64,000 nt of DNA from Xanthobacter aminoxidans (GCF_023571765.1 NZ_JAMJXC010000020.1:1-64000), one strand, 5' to 3'; counted from the stretch's first letter, positions 17,933 through 28,191 are shown. Program-made: numbers and translations. The notes: generated from the letters alone by a model not told the origin.

Positions 17933-20278
17933 ATGGGTCGTGCGGGTGCGGGCGTGACAGAGAGCGAGGCCGGCATGGAGACGCCGAATGGGCGTGAGAC
18001 CGGGTCGCAGGACGTGGCGGGACCAGCCCTGCACGGGCCTCTGTGGCTGGCCCTGATCGCCGCGGCCCTGGTCGGCTGCGTGATCGCCGCCACCAGTCTC
18101 CTCGTGACGAACCTGTGGCACGATGGGGCCGCCGATCGCGCCCGTGAGCTCGAAAACCTTGCCGTGACGCTGTCGGAGCAGACCGCCCGTGCGTTCCAGA
18201 GCGTGGGCCTTATCCAGGACGACCTTATCGCCCATGCGCGGGAAAGGGACATCGAGACACAGGCCCAGCTCGTGGACGCCATGTCGACGGAAGACGTCCA
18301 TTCCCGGTTGCGGGAGAAGATTTCCGGGCTGCCCTTCATCGATGCCATCACCGTCATCGATCAGACCGGCCAGCTCCTCAATTTTTCGCGCTATTGGCCG
18401 ATTCCCAAGGTCAACGTGTCCGACCGCGACTATTTCCTGGCCCTCGAAGGGATGAAGGGACCGGACATCTTCGTGAGCGAGCCGGTCCCGAACCGCGGGA
18501 GCGGCTCCGTCACCATCTATCTCGCCAAGCGCTTCGCGAACAGTTCGGGCCGCTTCCTGGGCCTGGTGCTGGGCGCCATGGAGCAAGCGTATTTCGAGCG
18601 CTTCTACGGCGGCATCCGGCTTGGACGCGACGGCATGATCGCGCTGATCCGTTCCGACGGTGCGCTGCTCGCCCGCTATCCCGGCTCTGCCGGCCTCTCC
18701 CCGCGCGATTCCGCCGTTCGTGCGCGAACCGCGACGGCGGTGTTCGGCAGCGGCCAGATGACCCAGCTCCCCGCCGGAACGCTGGATGAAAAGGCGCGCA
18801 TTGCTGCGGTCCACCCCGTGGGCGATCTGCCGGTGGCCGTGGTGGTGAGCGACAGCGTCGCCGCTCTGGATACCCTCATGTGGCAGCGCGCGACGCCGCT
18901 GATCGTCGCCTCCGTGCTGCTTTGCCTCACCATCGGTCTGGCCGGCTGGGGCCTCGGCCGACATCTGCGGGATGAGCGGGCCTTCGCCGTGACCCAGCAT
19001 GCCATGGCACGGATCGACATGCTGACCGGCCTGCCCAACCGCCTCGCCTTCGCCGAGCGTCTGGCCGCACTCCTGAATGCGCGAGGCGGCGGAACGCCCT
19101 TCGCCCTGCTCTATCTCGACCTCGATTATTTCAAGGCCGTCAACGACACCCTCGGCCACGACGCCGGCGACACCCTGCTGACCGAGATCGCCGAACGCAT
19201 CCGCGCCATGCTCGGCCCGGACGATTTCTCAGCCCGCCTCGGGGGCGACGAGTTCGCCGTCGTTCTGGCGGGGCTGACGCACGAGACAGAAGCAGCGGAA
19301 TTTGCGCAGCGTCTGATCGAGGCGCTGCGCACGCCGCTCCACATCGGGCTCCACCGGATCATCAGCGGCTGCAGCGTCGGCATCGTGATGTCGCCGCGGG
19401 ACGGGACCGGGGTCGCTCAATTGCTCAAGAACGCGGACCTCGCCCTCTACCGCGCCAAGACCGACGGCCGCGGCATCGCCCGTGTCTTCGTCGAGGAGAT
19501 GGAGCGTCTGGTGCGCGAGCGCCGCGAGATGGAGGTGGATCTCCAGACCGCGTGGCGAGAACGCCAGTTCTTCCTGGTCTACCAGCCCATCGTGGAAGCC
19601 GAATCAGGCCGCATCGCCGGGTTCGAGGCGCTGCTGCGCTGGCGGCATCCCGAGCGCGGGCTGGTCAGCCCCTCGGACTTCATCCCGGTCGCCGAGGAGA
19701 CCGGGCTCATCCTGCCGCTCGGCGCCTGGGTCCTCACAGAGGCCTGCGTCGCGGCCACCGCCTGGCCAGAGGGCCTATTCGTCTCGGTCAACCTCTCGCC
19801 CATCCAGTTCCGGGGAGCGGAAGCCTTCCGGCAGGTGCGCAGTGCGCTGGAAAGCTCGGGTCTCGCCCCCTCCCGGCTGGAGGTGGAGATCACCGAAAGC
19901 ACCCTGCTGCATGAGGGGCCCATGGTGCGGGCGACGCTGGAGCAGTTCAGCGAGGAGGGAATCACCGTCGCGCTCGATGATTTCGGCACCGGCTACTCCT
20001 CCCTGGGATACCTCAGAACGCTCAGCATCGGCCGTATCAAGGTCGATCGCTCCTTCATCGAACAGGTGGAGACCTCGCCGCAGAGCCTCGCCATCGTGCG
20101 CGCCATCGTCGGCCTCGCCCGCACGCTCGGGCTGCGCTGCACGGCTGAAGGTGTTGAGACCGAGGGCCAGCGGCGGCTGCTCACGGCCGAGGGCTGCTCG
20201 CATCTTCAAGGCTATCTGCTGGGCCGTCCGGGCTCCGCAGAGGAAGCCCTCCGCCGCGCCCGCGCCTCAGCCGCCTGA
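17933..20278 (+). CDS. Membrane sensor with Cache-like, GGDEF and EAL domains
   Basis: The protein has 781 residues from 17933; an ATG at 17975 is an alternative start. Two membrane helices (about 36-58 and 321-341) bracket a periplasmic sensor of about 260 residues of the dCache type (VNVSDRDYFLALEG and FVSEPVPNRGSG are typical). GGDEF spans about 355-515 with active-site GGDEF intact. EAL spans about 525-775 with EALLRWRHP, EITES, DDFGTGYSSLGYL, KVDRSFI and AEGVET, so the phosphodiesterase residues look complete. Either activity could dominate. It is divergent from aspS across 260 bases that show no other gene, and is followed by rnd. Confidence 0.95.
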   Translation: MGRAGAGVTESEAGMETPNGRETGSQDVAGPALHGPLWLALIAAALVGCVIAATSLLVTNLWHDGAADRARELENLAVTLSEQTARAFQSVGLIQDDLIAHARERDIETQAQLVDAMSTEDVHSRLREKISGLPFIDAITVIDQTGQLLNFSRYWPIPKVNVSDRDYFLALEGMKGPDIFVSEPVPNRGSGSVTIYLAKRFANSSGRFLGLVLGAMEQAYFERFYGGIRLGRDGMIALIRSDGALLARYPGSAGLSPRDSAVRARTATAVFGSGQMTQLPAGTLDEKARIAAVHPVGDLPVAVVVSDSVAALDTLMWQRATPLIVASVLLCLTIGLAGWGLGRHLRDERAFAVTQHAMARIDMLTGLPNRLAFAERLAALLNARGGGTPFALLYLDLDYFKAVNDTLGHDAGDTLLTEIAERIRAMLGPDDFSARLGGDEFAVVLAGLTHETEAAEFAQRLIEALRTPLHIGLHRIISGCSVGIVMSPRDGTGVAQLLKNADLALYRAKTDGRGIARVFVEEMERLVRERREMEVDLQTAWRERQFFLVYQPIVEAESGRIAGFEALLRWRHPERGLVSPSDFIPVAEETGLILPLGAWVLTEACVAATAWPEGLFVSVNLSPIQFRGAEAFRQVRSALESSGLAPSRLEVEITESTLLHEGPMVRATLEQFSEEGITVALDDFGTGYSSLGYLRTLSIGRIKVDRSFIEQVETSPQSLAIVRAIVGLARTLGLRCTAEGVETEGQRRLLTAEGCSHLQGYLLGRPGSAEEALRRARASAA

Positions 20279-20344
20279 CGTCTTTCCGACAAGATCACGC
20301 CACATTCCCTTTGCCGAACGCGTCGGCGTGGGTATGTTTGACGG

Positions 20345-21493
20345 ATGGACCCCATCACCTCGACCGAGGCGCTGGCAGCTGCCTGCGAGCGTCTTGCGCG
20401 ACACCCCTTCGTCACCGTCGACACCGAATTCCTGCGGGAAAGCACCTTCTGGCCGAAGTTGTGCGTGGTGCAGGTTGCATCCCCCGACGAGGCCATCCTC
20501 ATCGATGCGCTCTCGGAAGGGCTGGATCTCGCCCCCTTCTACCGGCTCATGGGCAATGAGCGGGTGATGAAGGTGTTCCATGCCGGGCGGCAGGATATCG
20601 AGATCATCTGGCATCAGGCGCGGCTGATTCCCCACCCGGTGTTCGATACCCAGGTGGCGGCCATGGTGCTGGGATACGGAGACAGCATCTCCTATGACCA
20701 GTTGGTCCAGCGCACCGTCGGCCACAGCCTCGACAAGTCCTCCCGCTTCACCGACTGGTCGCGCCGGCCGCTGAGCCAGGCGCAAATCACCTACGCCATC
20801 GCCGATGTCACCCATCTGCGGGACATCTACATCAAGCTCACGGCGGATCTGGACGCCCGCGGCCGCGGCGAGTGGGTGGGCGAGGAGATGCACGTCCTAA
20901 CCTCCCCCGCCACCTACGAGCAGCATCCCGAACAGGCATGGGAACGGCTCAAGTCCCGCGTGCGCAAGCCGCGCGAGCTGGCGGTGCTGGTGGAAGTCGC
21001 CGCCTGGCGCGAGCGCGAGGCCCAGACCCGCGATCTGCCGCGCGGCCGCGTCATCAAGGACGAAGTGATCGGCGAGATCGCCGTGCAGCAGCCGCAGACC
21101 CCGGAGCGCCTGGCGGAGCTGCGGTCCCTGCCCAAGGGGTTCGAACGCTCGCGCTACGGCGAGGCGGTGCTGGAAGCGGTGAAGCGCGGTGTCGCGCGCG
21201 ATCCCAAGACCCTGCCGCGCATCGAGCGAGACAAACCCCTGCCCAACGGTGCCAGCGCCACGGTCGAACTGCTGAAGGTGCTGCTGCGCATGACGGCGGA
21301 GCAGAACGCCGTCGCCGCCAAGGTGATCGCGACGACCGAGGATCTGGAGCGCATCGCGGTGAGCGACGAGGCCGACGTGCCGGCTCTGAAGGGCTGGCGG
21401 CGGGAGCTGTTCGGCGTGCACGCCCTCGCGCTCAAGGCCGGGCAGCTCGCTCTCGCCGTGGACAGGGGAAAGGTGGTGGCGGTGCAGAAATAG
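20345..21493 (+). CDS. rnd: Ribonuclease D
   Basis: This 3'-5' exonuclease trims tRNA and other stable RNA precursors. At 382 residues it has the normal length. The DEDDy exonuclease motifs are visible: [10 protein letters not shown] (Exo I), HAGRQDIE with the Asp (Exo II) and [10 protein letters not shown] with Tyr and Asp (Exo III). The C-terminal half (about 205-382) holds HRDC-type helical domains, with [22 protein letters not shown] as the start of the first. The location near aspS is common in this bacterial order. It converges on gmk with only 21 bases between stops. Confidence 0.96.
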   Translation: MDPITSTEALAAACERLARHPFVTVDTEFLRESTFWPKLCVVQVASPDEAILIDALSEGLDLAPFYRLMGNERVMKVFHAGRQDIEIIWHQARLIPHPVFDTQVAAMVLGYGDSISYDQLVQRTVGHSLDKSSRFTDWSRRPLSQAQITYAIADVTHLRDIYIKLTADLDARGRGEWVGEEMHVLTSPATYEQHPEQAWERLKSRVRKPRELAVLVEVAAWREREAQTRDLPRGRVIKDEVIGEIAVQQPQTPERLAELRSLPKGFERSRYGEAVLEAVKRGVARDPKTLPRIERDKPLPNGASATVELLKVLLRMTAEQNAVAAKVIATTEDLERIAVSDEADVPALKGWRRELFGVHALALKAGQLALAVDRGKVVAVQK

Positions 21494-21514
21494 CCGCTAC
21501 CCGACCGGCGCGCC

Positions 21515-22225
21515 TCAGAGGTGGTCGCGCAGGCCCTTCACGAAGCTGGAAAGCCCGGTGAGCCGCCGCCGCTTCAGCCGCTCCGCCTGGAGGATGGCTG
21601 TGAGCTTGGTGAGGCTGTCTTCCACGTCGTGATTGATGATGATGTAGTCGTATTCGGTGTAGTGGCTGATCTCGTCCGAGGCCTTGGCCATGCGCTGGTG
21701 CACGACCTCCTCCGAATCCTGAGCCCGCGACCTCAGCCGCTGCTCGAGGTCGGCGGCGGACGGCGGCAGGATGAAGACCTTCACCAGATCCTGCTGTGCG
21801 CTCTCACCCAATTGCTGGGTGCCCTGCCAGTCGATGTCGAACAGCACATCCCGCCCGGCGGAGAGCGCCTGTTCCACGGCCCCGCGCGGGGTGCCGTAGA
21901 GGTTCTCGAACACCGTGGCGTGCTCCAGCAGTTCGCCTTCGTCGCGCATGCGGTGGAAGGTGTCGCGATCGACGAAGAAATAATCCTTGCCGTGTTCCTC
22001 GCCCGGCCGCGGTGCGCGGGTCGTCACCGAGACCGACATGGTGATGCGGTCATCGCTCTTCAGCAGCAGACGGGACAGGGTGGTCTTGCCCGCGCCCGAC
22101 GGCGAGGAGAGCACCAGCATCAGTCCGCGGCGGGCGAGCACCCCGGCGCCCGGCTTCCAGCCCGGCAGCGCGAAGTGCGACGACACGGAAGATGAGGCGG
22201 AATTGGGCATCGCGGCGGACTTCAC
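21515..22225 (-). CDS. gmk: Guanylate kinase
   Basis: It phosphorylates GMP to GDP in purine salvage and supply. The product is 236 residues with an N-terminal extension of about 34 before the core (LMLVLSSPSGAGKTTLSR, P-loop about 40-47). GMP-binding residues lie in SVTTRAPRPGE and the lid follows at about 60-110; VFILPPS and the Arg-rich LEQRLRSRAQD are also typical. The GTG start at 22225 overlaps the TGA of yicC (GTGA), suggesting coupled translation; an ATG at 22210 is the alternative. It is the last gene of the acpP-fabF-mltG-yicC-gmk run. Confidence 0.96.
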   Translation of the reverse strand: MKSAAMPNSASSSVSSHFALPGWKPGAGVLARRGLMLVLSSPSGAGKTTLSRLLLKSDDRITMSVSVTTRAPRPGEEHGKDYFFVDRDTFHRMRDEGELLEHATVFENLYGTPRGAVEQALSAGRDVLFDIDWQGTQQLGESAQQDLVKVFILPPSAADLEQRLRSRAQDSEEVVHQRMAKASDEISHYTEYDYIIINHDVEDSLTKLTAILQAERLKRRRLTGLSSFVKGLRDHL

Positions 22226-23166
22226 TCTAGGTTCTGGATCTGCTCGCGGAACTGGTCCACGAGCAGCTTGAGGTCAAGCCCGATCTGCGTGAGCGCCACG
22301 GAATTGGACTTCGAGCACAGGGTGTTCGCCTCGCGGTTGAACTCCTGGGCGAGGAAATCAAGCCGCCGCCCGACTGGCCCGCCGGCGGCCATCAGGTCGC
22401 GCGCAGCGGCAATGTGGGCGACGAGGCGGTCGAGTTCCTCGCGGACGTCGGCCTTGGTGACGGCGAGAATGGCCTCCTGGTGGAGCCGCTCGGGATCGAG
22501 GGAAGCGGCCTCCATCAGCACCCGGACATGATCGGCGATGCGCGCCTTCACCGCCTCGACCGAACGCTCTGGCAGGCGCTCGGCGCGGGAGACGAGGCCG
22601 GTGATGGTATCGAGCCGCTCGGTCAGGATGGAATTGAGGGCGCTGCCTTCCCGCTCGCGCATGGTGCCGAGTTCGGCCAGCGCCCGGTCGAAGGCGTCCA
22701 GCACCGCGGCCATAAGGGCGCGGCGCTCTTCCTCGCTGTCCTCGGCCTCGGTGATCTCCACCATGCCCTTCACGGCCAAAAGCGAATCAAGGGTCGGCGC
22801 AGCGGCGCCAAGACGGCGCGCGCTTTCGGCCATGGCGCGGTAGAGCGCCTCGAGCGCGCCCTGGTTGACGCGGACGGTGGAGGCCTCGCCCTCGCGGGTC
22901 GCGGTGAGGTTGGCGGCGACGGAGCCGCGCGAGAGCACCTGCCCGGTGCGGCTGCGCACGTCCGATTCCAGCGACTCGAAGCCGGGCGGCAGGCGCAGGC
23001 GCAGGTCGAGGCCCTTGCCGTTCACCGAGCGCACCTCCCAGCCGAAGCGCCACGGCCCGTGCGAACCGGAGACGCGGGCGAAGCCGGTCATGCTGGCAAG
23101 CGGCGTCCTCGGCTCAACCTTTCCGGCCGAGACGGCTGCGCGCTTGATGATCGGTCCCGCGGCCAT
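22222..23166 (-). CDS. YicC family protein
   Basis: YicC-type proteins are widely conserved, act on RNA in some bacteria, and are often placed next to gmk as here. The family signature is SMTGFARVSG near residues 25-34 with the following WEVRSVNGKGLDLRLRLP segment. The C-terminal half has REELDRLVAHI, GRRLDFLAQEFNREANTL and SKSN, the most conserved stretch of the family. The length is 314 residues; true translation may start at the internal Met (23091), since homologues begin at MTGFAR and the first 25 residues look like extension. An RNase role is inherited by family, not shown here. Confidence 0.9.
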   Translation of the reverse strand: MAAGPIIKRAAVSAGKVEPRTPLASMTGFARVSGSHGPWRFGWEVRSVNGKGLDLRLRLPPGFESLESDVRSRTGQVLSRGSVAANLTATREGEASTVRVNQGALEALYRAMAESARRLGAAAPTLDSLLAVKGMVEITEAEDSEEERRALMAAVLDAFDRALAELGTMREREGSALNSILTERLDTITGLVSRAERLPERSVEAVKARIADHVRVLMEAASLDPERLHQEAILAVTKADVREELDRLVAHIAAARDLMAAGGPVGRRLDFLAQEFNREANTLCSKSNSVALTQIGLDLKLLVDQFREQIQNLE

Positions 23167-23183
23167 TGCCGTCTCCGTGTCTT

Positions 23184-24542
23184 TTAGCGGCCGGGTGCGG
23201 CCGGAGGTGTGGCGGCCGGCGCGGCAGGCGGCTGTCCGCCCTGCGCCGGGGCTGCGCCCTGCTCGATCGCCCGCCAGCGGGCGACGTTCTTGTTGTGGTC
23301 CGCCAAGGTCTCGGCGAAGGCGTGTCCGCCGGTGCCGTCCGCGACGAAGAACAGATCCTTCGTCTTCGGCGGGTTGGCCGCCGCCATCAGCGCGTCCTTG
23401 CCCGGATTGCAGATGGGGCCGGGCGGCAAACCGTCGATGGCATAGGTGTTGTAGGCGGTCGCCGTGGCGATGTCGGTGCGTGAGATCGGACGCCCGAGCG
23501 AGCCCCTGCCGCCGACGATACCGTAGATGATGGTCGGGTCGGACTGCAGCCGCATCTTTTTCGTCAGGCGGTTGACGAACACCGCGGCGACCTTGGGACG
23601 CTCGTCGTCCTTGCCGGTCTCCTTCTCCACGATGGAGGCGAGGGTGACGAGTTCCTGCGGGCTCTTGAGCGGCACGTCCGGCGCGCGCTTGGCCCAGATG
23701 GTCGCGAGCAGCTTCTTCTGCGCGTCCGCCATCTCCTGCAGCACCGCATCCCGGGTCATGCCGCGATGGATGCGGTAGGTCTCGGGCAGGAGCGTGCCCT
23801 CCTGCGGCACGGCGGGCGTGCCGGTGAGCAGGTCATTGTCCATCAGCCGCTTGACCACCTGCTGGCTGGTCAGCCCCTCGGGGATGGTCACCTGGTGGAG
23901 CACCACCTTGCCGGAGGCGATGGTGTCGATGATGCTCGCCACCGACTGGCCCGGCTTGAACACGTATTCGCCCGCCTTCAGCGAGGCATCCGGCCTAGCG
24001 AGTTTCTGCCCGGCAACGAACAGCACCCAGCTCTGGATTACGCCCTCGCGTTCCAGAATTTCGGCCATGTCGCGCACGCCGGCGCCGCGCGGAATGTTCA
24101 CTACCTTCTCGGTGGTCAGCGGGCCCGGCTCGGTGAAGGCGCGCTGGCCATACCAGCCGGCGAGCCCCACCGCGACGAAGACGAACAGCAGGAAGGTGAA
24201 GATGCCGCTGCCGATGGTCACGGCCGGATGCCGCGCGCTGCGCGACGGCCTCGGCGGTTTGGGCGGAGGCCGGCGCGGCGGCGCCTTGCCCGGCTTCGAA
24301 CTGCGGGCAGGACCGGTCGGCATCGGAGGAGCGGCGGGCGGACGCGGCGGAGCGGACACACCGGCGGCGCTCGGGGGCGCGGGCGGACGGATCTGCCCCT
24401 TGAGCAGAAGCGGCGATTCCTCACCGGCGCCGACGTGAGATTGCGCAGCGGCAGGCTCGGAAGATGCCGGCGTCGGGGCTGCCGTGCCCCCGGCCTCCGC
24501 CGGCTCCTCGCGCGTCGATGATCCGTCGTTGGACTGGGCCAT
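23184..24542 (-). CDS. mltG: Endolytic murein transglycosylase MltG
   Basis: MltG cuts newly made glycan strands and helps set their length. The protein has 452 residues. A cytoplasmic Pro/Ala-rich tail of about 100 residues is followed by one membrane helix (about 114-135), then a LysM-like subdomain (VVNIPRGAGVRDMAEILE) and the catalytic YceG domain (about 230-415). The catalytic Glu lies in ASIVEKETGKDDE, and DPTIIYG and YNTYAIDGLPPGPICNPG are hallmark strings. The Pro-rich tail is longer than in Escherichia coli. It lies between fabF and yicC on the same strand. Confidence 0.95.
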   Translation of the reverse strand: MAQSNDGSSTREEPAEAGGTAAPTPASSEPAAAQSHVGAGEESPLLLKGQIRPPAPPSAAGVSAPPRPPAAPPMPTGPARSSKPGKAPPRRPPPKPPRPSRSARHPAVTIGSGIFTFLLFVFVAVGLAGWYGQRAFTEPGPLTTEKVVNIPRGAGVRDMAEILEREGVIQSWVLFVAGQKLARPDASLKAGEYVFKPGQSVASIIDTIASGKVVLHQVTIPEGLTSQQVVKRLMDNDLLTGTPAVPQEGTLLPETYRIHRGMTRDAVLQEMADAQKKLLATIWAKRAPDVPLKSPQELVTLASIVEKETGKDDERPKVAAVFVNRLTKKMRLQSDPTIIYGIVGGRGSLGRPISRTDIATATAYNTYAIDGLPPGPICNPGKDALMAAANPPKTKDLFFVADGTGGHAFAETLADHNKNVARWRAIEQGAAPAQGGQPPAAPAATPPAAPGR

Positions 24543-24663
24543 CCCGGGCTCCCTTGTCGTCGGCGAAGGCTCCCACCGTGTCGGCGGGGCAGTCAGCCAC
24601 CTTTTGGCGGCTTGCTAAAGGGACATTCGGGCGTGACGGGGGCAGGCTGTCCCAGCGTCGTGC

Positions 24664-24683
24664 GGCCGGGCGCGAGCCCGGCC
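24664..24683 (-). terminator. Hairpin after fabF
   Basis: GGCCGGGC and GCCCGGCC are a perfect 8-bp stem closed by a GCGA loop, 12 bases past the fabF stop. There is no T run, so it may act as an RNA end-protecting or Rho-linked hairpin rather than a full intrinsic terminator. Confidence 0.4.
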
Positions 24684-24694
24684 GTCGGGCCGCA

Positions 24695-25957
24695 TCAGGC
24701 GGCGTAGCGGCGGAAGACGAGCGACGCGTTGGTGCCGCCGAAGCCGAAGGAATTGGAGAGAACGGCGTCGATCTTGCGCGGCTTGGGCGTCAGCGGCACG
24801 AGATCGATCGGCGTCTCCACCGACGGATTGTCGAGATTCAGCGTCGCCGGGGCGATCTGGTCGCGGATGGCGAGGATGGAGAAGATCGCCTCCACCGACC
24901 CCGCGGCCCCGAGCAGATGACCGATGGACGACTTGGTCGACGACATGGCGGTCTTGGCCGCCGCGTTGCCGAGCAGCCGCTCCACCGCCTTGAGCTCGAT
25001 CTCGTCGGCCATGGTGGAGGTGCCGTGGGCGTTGATGTAGTCGACGTCGTCCGCCGTCATCCCCGCGCGCTTCAGCGCCGCCGACATGCAGCGATAGGCG
25101 CCGTCGCCGTCCATGGACGGGGCGGTGATGTGGAACGCATCGCCCGACAGGCCGTAGCCGACAAGCTCGGCGTAGATCTTGGCGCCGCGGGCCTTCGCAT
25201 GCTCAAGCTCTTCCAGCACCACGACACCGGCGCCCTCGCCCATGACGAAACCGTCACGGTCCTTGTCGTAGGGGCGCGAGGCGTGGGTCGGATCCTCGTT
25301 GAAGGCGGTGCAGAGCGCCTTGCACGCGGCGAAGCCGGCGATGGCGAGCCGGTTGATGGGCGATTCGGTCCCGCCCGCCACCATCACATCCGCATCGCCG
25401 AGGGCGATCAGGCGTCCGGCGTCGCCGATGGCATGGGCGCCGGTGGAGCAGGCCGTGACCACCGCGTGGTTCGGCCCCTTGAGGCCGTGGGCGATGGAGA
25501 CGTAGCCGCCGGCAAGGTTGATGAGCCGGCCGGGAATGAAGAAGGGAGAGATGCGGCGCGGGCCGCGATCCTTCAGCAGCAGGGAGGCATCCGCGATGCC
25601 CTCGATGCCGCCGATGCCGGAGCCGATCAGCACGCCCGAGGTGATCTGGTCCTCGTAGGACGTGGGATGCCAGCCGGCGTCGTCCAGGGCCTGGGTGGCC
25701 GCAGCCATGGCAAAGACGATGAATTCATCGACCTTGCGCTGTTCCTTCGGCTCCATCCACTGGTCGGGATTGTAGGTGCCGTCGGACCCGTCGCCGCGCG
25801 GGATGTTCGCTGCGATCTTGCACGCGAGGTCGGAGACCTCGAAGTGGCTGATCGTCTTGACACCGCTTTCGCCGGCAAGAAGCCGCCGCCAGGTCGGCTC
25901 GACGCCGCAGGCGAGCGGCGTCACCATGCCGAGGCCGGTGACGACAACACGTCTCAT
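24695..25957 (-). CDS. fabF: 3-oxoacyl-ACP synthase II (KAS II)
   Basis: It extends acyl-ACP with malonyl-ACP in fatty acid synthesis. The protein has 420 residues from the ATG at 25957, which has GGAG at usual spacing and gives the classic MRRVVVTGLGMVTPL N-terminus. The catalytic triad is visible: Cys in VTACSTGAHAIGDA, His in NAHGTSTMADEIELKA and His in SSIGHLLGAAGSVEA. Downstream NSFGFGGTNASLVF is the C-terminal signature. It follows acpP by about 110 bases, the usual pairing. Confidence 0.97.
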   Translation of the reverse strand: MRRVVVTGLGMVTPLACGVEPTWRRLLAGESGVKTISHFEVSDLACKIAANIPRGDGSDGTYNPDQWMEPKEQRKVDEFIVFAMAAATQALDDAGWHPTSYEDQITSGVLIGSGIGGIEGIADASLLLKDRGPRRISPFFIPGRLINLAGGYVSIAHGLKGPNHAVVTACSTGAHAIGDAGRLIALGDADVMVAGGTESPINRLAIAGFAACKALCTAFNEDPTHASRPYDKDRDGFVMGEGAGVVVLEELEHAKARGAKIYAELVGYGLSGDAFHITAPSMDGDGAYRCMSAALKRAGMTADDVDYINAHGTSTMADEIELKAVERLLGNAAAKTAMSSTKSSIGHLLGAAGSVEAIFSILAIRDQIAPATLNLDNPSVETPIDLVPLTPKPRKIDAVLSNSFGFGGTNASLVFRRYAA

Positions 25958-26066
25958 GGGAAAAACTCCGAGAGGCGGGCGAACAGCGCGCCTGGCGCGC
26001 GGCCCGGTGCAACAACGGCCGCGGGCGCCGAGCGCCACGCGACCGCCAGATGGACACGCGAATGGA

Positions 26067-26303
26067 TCAAGCCGCGTTCTTTTCCAGGAACTTGATCGCG
26101 TCGCCCACAGTCAGGATGGTCTCGGCGGCATCGTCCGGGATCTCGCAGTTGAAGGCCTCCTCGAAGGCCATCACGAGTTCCACGGTGTCGAGGCTGTCCG
26201 CGCCGAGATCGTCGATGAAGGAGGCGCTCTCCGTGACCTTCTCGGGTTCAACCCCCAGATGCTCCGCGACAATCTTCTTCACCCGCTCGGCGATGTCACT
26301 CAT
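26067..26303 (-). CDS. acpP: Acyl carrier protein
   Basis: This 78-residue acidic carrier holds growing fatty acids. Ser37 in [12 protein letters not shown] is the 4'-phosphopantetheine attachment site. Length and sequence ([20 protein letters not shown] start, [13 protein letters not shown] end) are those of a standard AcpP. It should be among the most strongly expressed genes here. A candidate promoter lies about 200 bases upstream (26500-26527), giving a fairly long leader. Confidence 0.98.
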   Translation of the reverse strand: MSDIAERVKKIVAEHLGVEPEKVTESASFIDDLGADSLDTVELVMAFEEAFNCEIPDDAAETILTVGDAIKFLEKNAA

Positions 26304-26499
26304 AGATCGAACCCTCGGTTGTTCGGATAATCCCGTTGCCGTTCGGCGGCTGGAGGAGGGCATAATGCCTTTTTTCCGCCGTGCCCAGCCCCCCTCCGTC
26401 GCGAAGGAGACGAGATCGCGTCGGCCCGTCCTCGCGCCGCGCGCGGATGGTGGAGCGCCTGAACGCCCGCGTGCCCCCGGCCCAGCAATTGGGCTCGTT

Positions 26500-26527
26500 A
26501 GCATACTCCCTGCGGCAAGGCCAGCAA
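26500..26527 (-). promoter_or_regulatory. Candidate acpP promoter
   Basis: On the minus strand TTGCTG (26527-26522) is followed 16 bases later by TATGCT (26505-26500). The match is moderate at both boxes. The 300-base gap between acpP and the divergent small gene at 26604 contains no other open reading frame I believe; it should hold promoters for both directions. Confidence 0.35.
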
Positions 26528-26603
26528 TGCACGCAAAGGTAAGGAGAAAGGGTGCCCTTGCGCCGGTCCGCCCGCGCCTCTATTGGGACGAAAGGGGAAC
26601 ATC

Positions 26604-26810
26604 ATGGCTTCTGACACGGATCGATCGGATCGCCTCGCCGCTGCATTGCGCGCCAATCTCCAGCGCCGCAAGGCGCAGGCGCGCGCCCGGCGCGCGCCGC
26701 AGGAGGAAAATGCCTCGCCCGAGGCTTCCGGTGGAAATCCCGCAACGGGTGGTAGCAGCGCCCCGCCCGAGGGGAAGCCCGCGATTGTGCCGGACGGCGA
26801 GGCGGGCTAG
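26604..26810 (+). CDS. Small basic protein conserved upstream of murA
   Basis: The 68-residue product has a basic N-terminal half (LAAALRANLQRRKAQARARR) and a Pro/Gly/Glu-rich, probably unstructured tail. The start at 26604 has AGGGG 7 bases ahead. Small proteins of this shape, with an LRxNLxRRKxQxRAR core, occur just before murA in other Hyphomicrobiales, which supports reality. Its function is unknown. It ends 69 bases before murA on the same strand, so the two may form an operon. Confidence 0.75.
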   Translation: MASDTDRSDRLAAALRANLQRRKAQARARRAPQEENASPEASGGNPATGGSSAPPEGKPAIVPDGEAG

Positions 26811-26879
26811 AGCTTCTCTCTTACATCCGCTTACGGCCGGCTCAGGGGGGCGCCGCCCGCAAGGCAAGGACAGGACGGC

Positions 26880-28169
26880 ATGGACAAGATTCGCATCGTC
26901 GGCGGCAACGAGCTGAAGGGCACCATCCCCATCTCGGGCGCGAAGAACGCAGCCCTGCCGCTGATGATTGCCAGCCTCCTGACCGAGGAGAAGCTGATTC
27001 TCGAGAACGTCCCGCGGCTCGCGGACGTGGCGCTGCTGCAGCGCATCCTCGGCAATCACGGCGTGGATATCACCACCAACGGCAAGCGCAACGGGGACGA
27101 CCCCTATGCCGGCCAGACGCTGGAGATCGACGCCCGCGTCATCGTGGACACCATTGCTCCCTACGAGCTGGTGTCGAAGATGCGCGCTTCGTTCTGGGTG
27201 GTGGGGCCGCTCCTCGCCCGCATGGGCGTCGCCAAGGTCTCCCTGCCCGGCGGCTGCGCCATCGGCACGCGGCCGGTGGATTTCCACCTCGACGCCCTGC
27301 GTGCCCTCGGTGCCGACATCGAGATCGACGCCGGCTACGTGCTGGCCAAGGCGCCGCGCGGGCTCACCGGCGCCCGCATCGTCTTCCCGAAGGTGTCGGT
27401 GGGTGCGACCCACACCGCGCTGATGGCCGCCGCCCTCGCCCGCGGCGAGAGCGTGATCGAGAACGCCGCGCGCGAGCCCGAGGTCGTCGATGTCGCCGAC
27501 TGCCTCATCAAGATGGGCGCGCGCATCGAGGGGGCCGGCACCTCCACCATCCGCATCGAGGGCGTGCCGCGCCTCAAGGCCGCCCGCCATGCGGTGCTGC
27601 CCGACCGCATCGAGACCGGCACCTATGCCATGGCCACCGCCATGACCGGTGGCGACGTGATGCTGGCCGGCGCCCGCCCGGACCTGCTGGAGGACGCGCT
27701 TGAGACCCTGCGCCACGCCGGCGCGGAGATCGACGCCACCAACGAGGGCATCCGCGTGCGTCGCAACGGCGCCGGAATCCTGCCGGTGGAGGTCTCCACC
27801 GCCCCCTACCCCGGCTTCCCGACCGACCTCCAGGCCCAGCTCATGGCCCTGATGACCAAGGCCAAGGGGCGCTCGCGCATCACCGAGACCATTTTCGAGA
27901 ACCGCTTCATGCACGTGCAGGAGCTGGCCCGTCTCGGCGCCCGCATTCAGCTCGACGGCGACACTGCCGTGGTGGAGGGTGTCGAGCGCCTGACCGGCGC
28001 CCCGGTGATGGCCACCGACCTGCGCGCCTCGGTGTCCCTGGTCATTGCCGGCCTCGCCGCCGAGGGCGAGACCATGGTGCAGCGCGTCTACCACCTCGAT
28101 CGCGGCTTCGAGAAACTGGAAGAGAAGCTGTCGCGCTGCGGCGCGGAAATCGAGCGCATCAGCGGCTGA
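26880..28169 (+). CDS. murA: UDP-N-acetylglucosamine 1-carboxyvinyltransferase
   Basis: MurA performs the first committed step of peptidoglycan synthesis, adding enolpyruvate to UDP-GlcNAc. The protein has 429 residues, the usual length. [17 protein letters not shown] at the N-terminus is the substrate-binding lysine region. The catalytic Cys is Cys126 in [11 protein letters not shown], the residue attacked by fosfomycin. [17 protein letters not shown] and the [14 protein letters not shown] end are typical. A 7-bp GC hairpin follows the stop. Confidence 0.98.
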   Translation: MDKIRIVGGNELKGTIPISGAKNAALPLMIASLLTEEKLILENVPRLADVALLQRILGNHGVDITTNGKRNGDDPYAGQTLEIDARVIVDTIAPYELVSKMRASFWVVGPLLARMGVAKVSLPGGCAIGTRPVDFHLDALRALGADIEIDAGYVLAKAPRGLTGARIVFPKVSVGATHTALMAAALARGESVIENAAREPEVVDVADCLIKMGARIEGAGTSTIRIEGVPRLKAARHAVLPDRIETGTYAMATAMTGGDVMLAGARPDLLEDALETLRHAGAEIDATNEGIRVRRNGAGILPVEVSTAPYPGFPTDLQAQLMALMTKAKGRSRITETIFENRFMHVQELARLGARIQLDGDTAVVEGVERLTGAPVMATDLRASVSLVIAGLAAEGETMVQRVYHLDRGFEKLEEKLSRCGAEIERISG

Positions 28170-28173
28170 GGAC

Positions 28174-28191
28174 GGCGCGGAGCACCGCGCC
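28174..28191 (+). terminator. Hairpin after murA
   Basis: GGCGCGG (28174-28180) and CCGCGCC (28185-28191) form a perfect 7-bp stem with an AGCA loop five bases after the murA stop. No T run follows, so termination strength is doubtful. Confidence 0.4.
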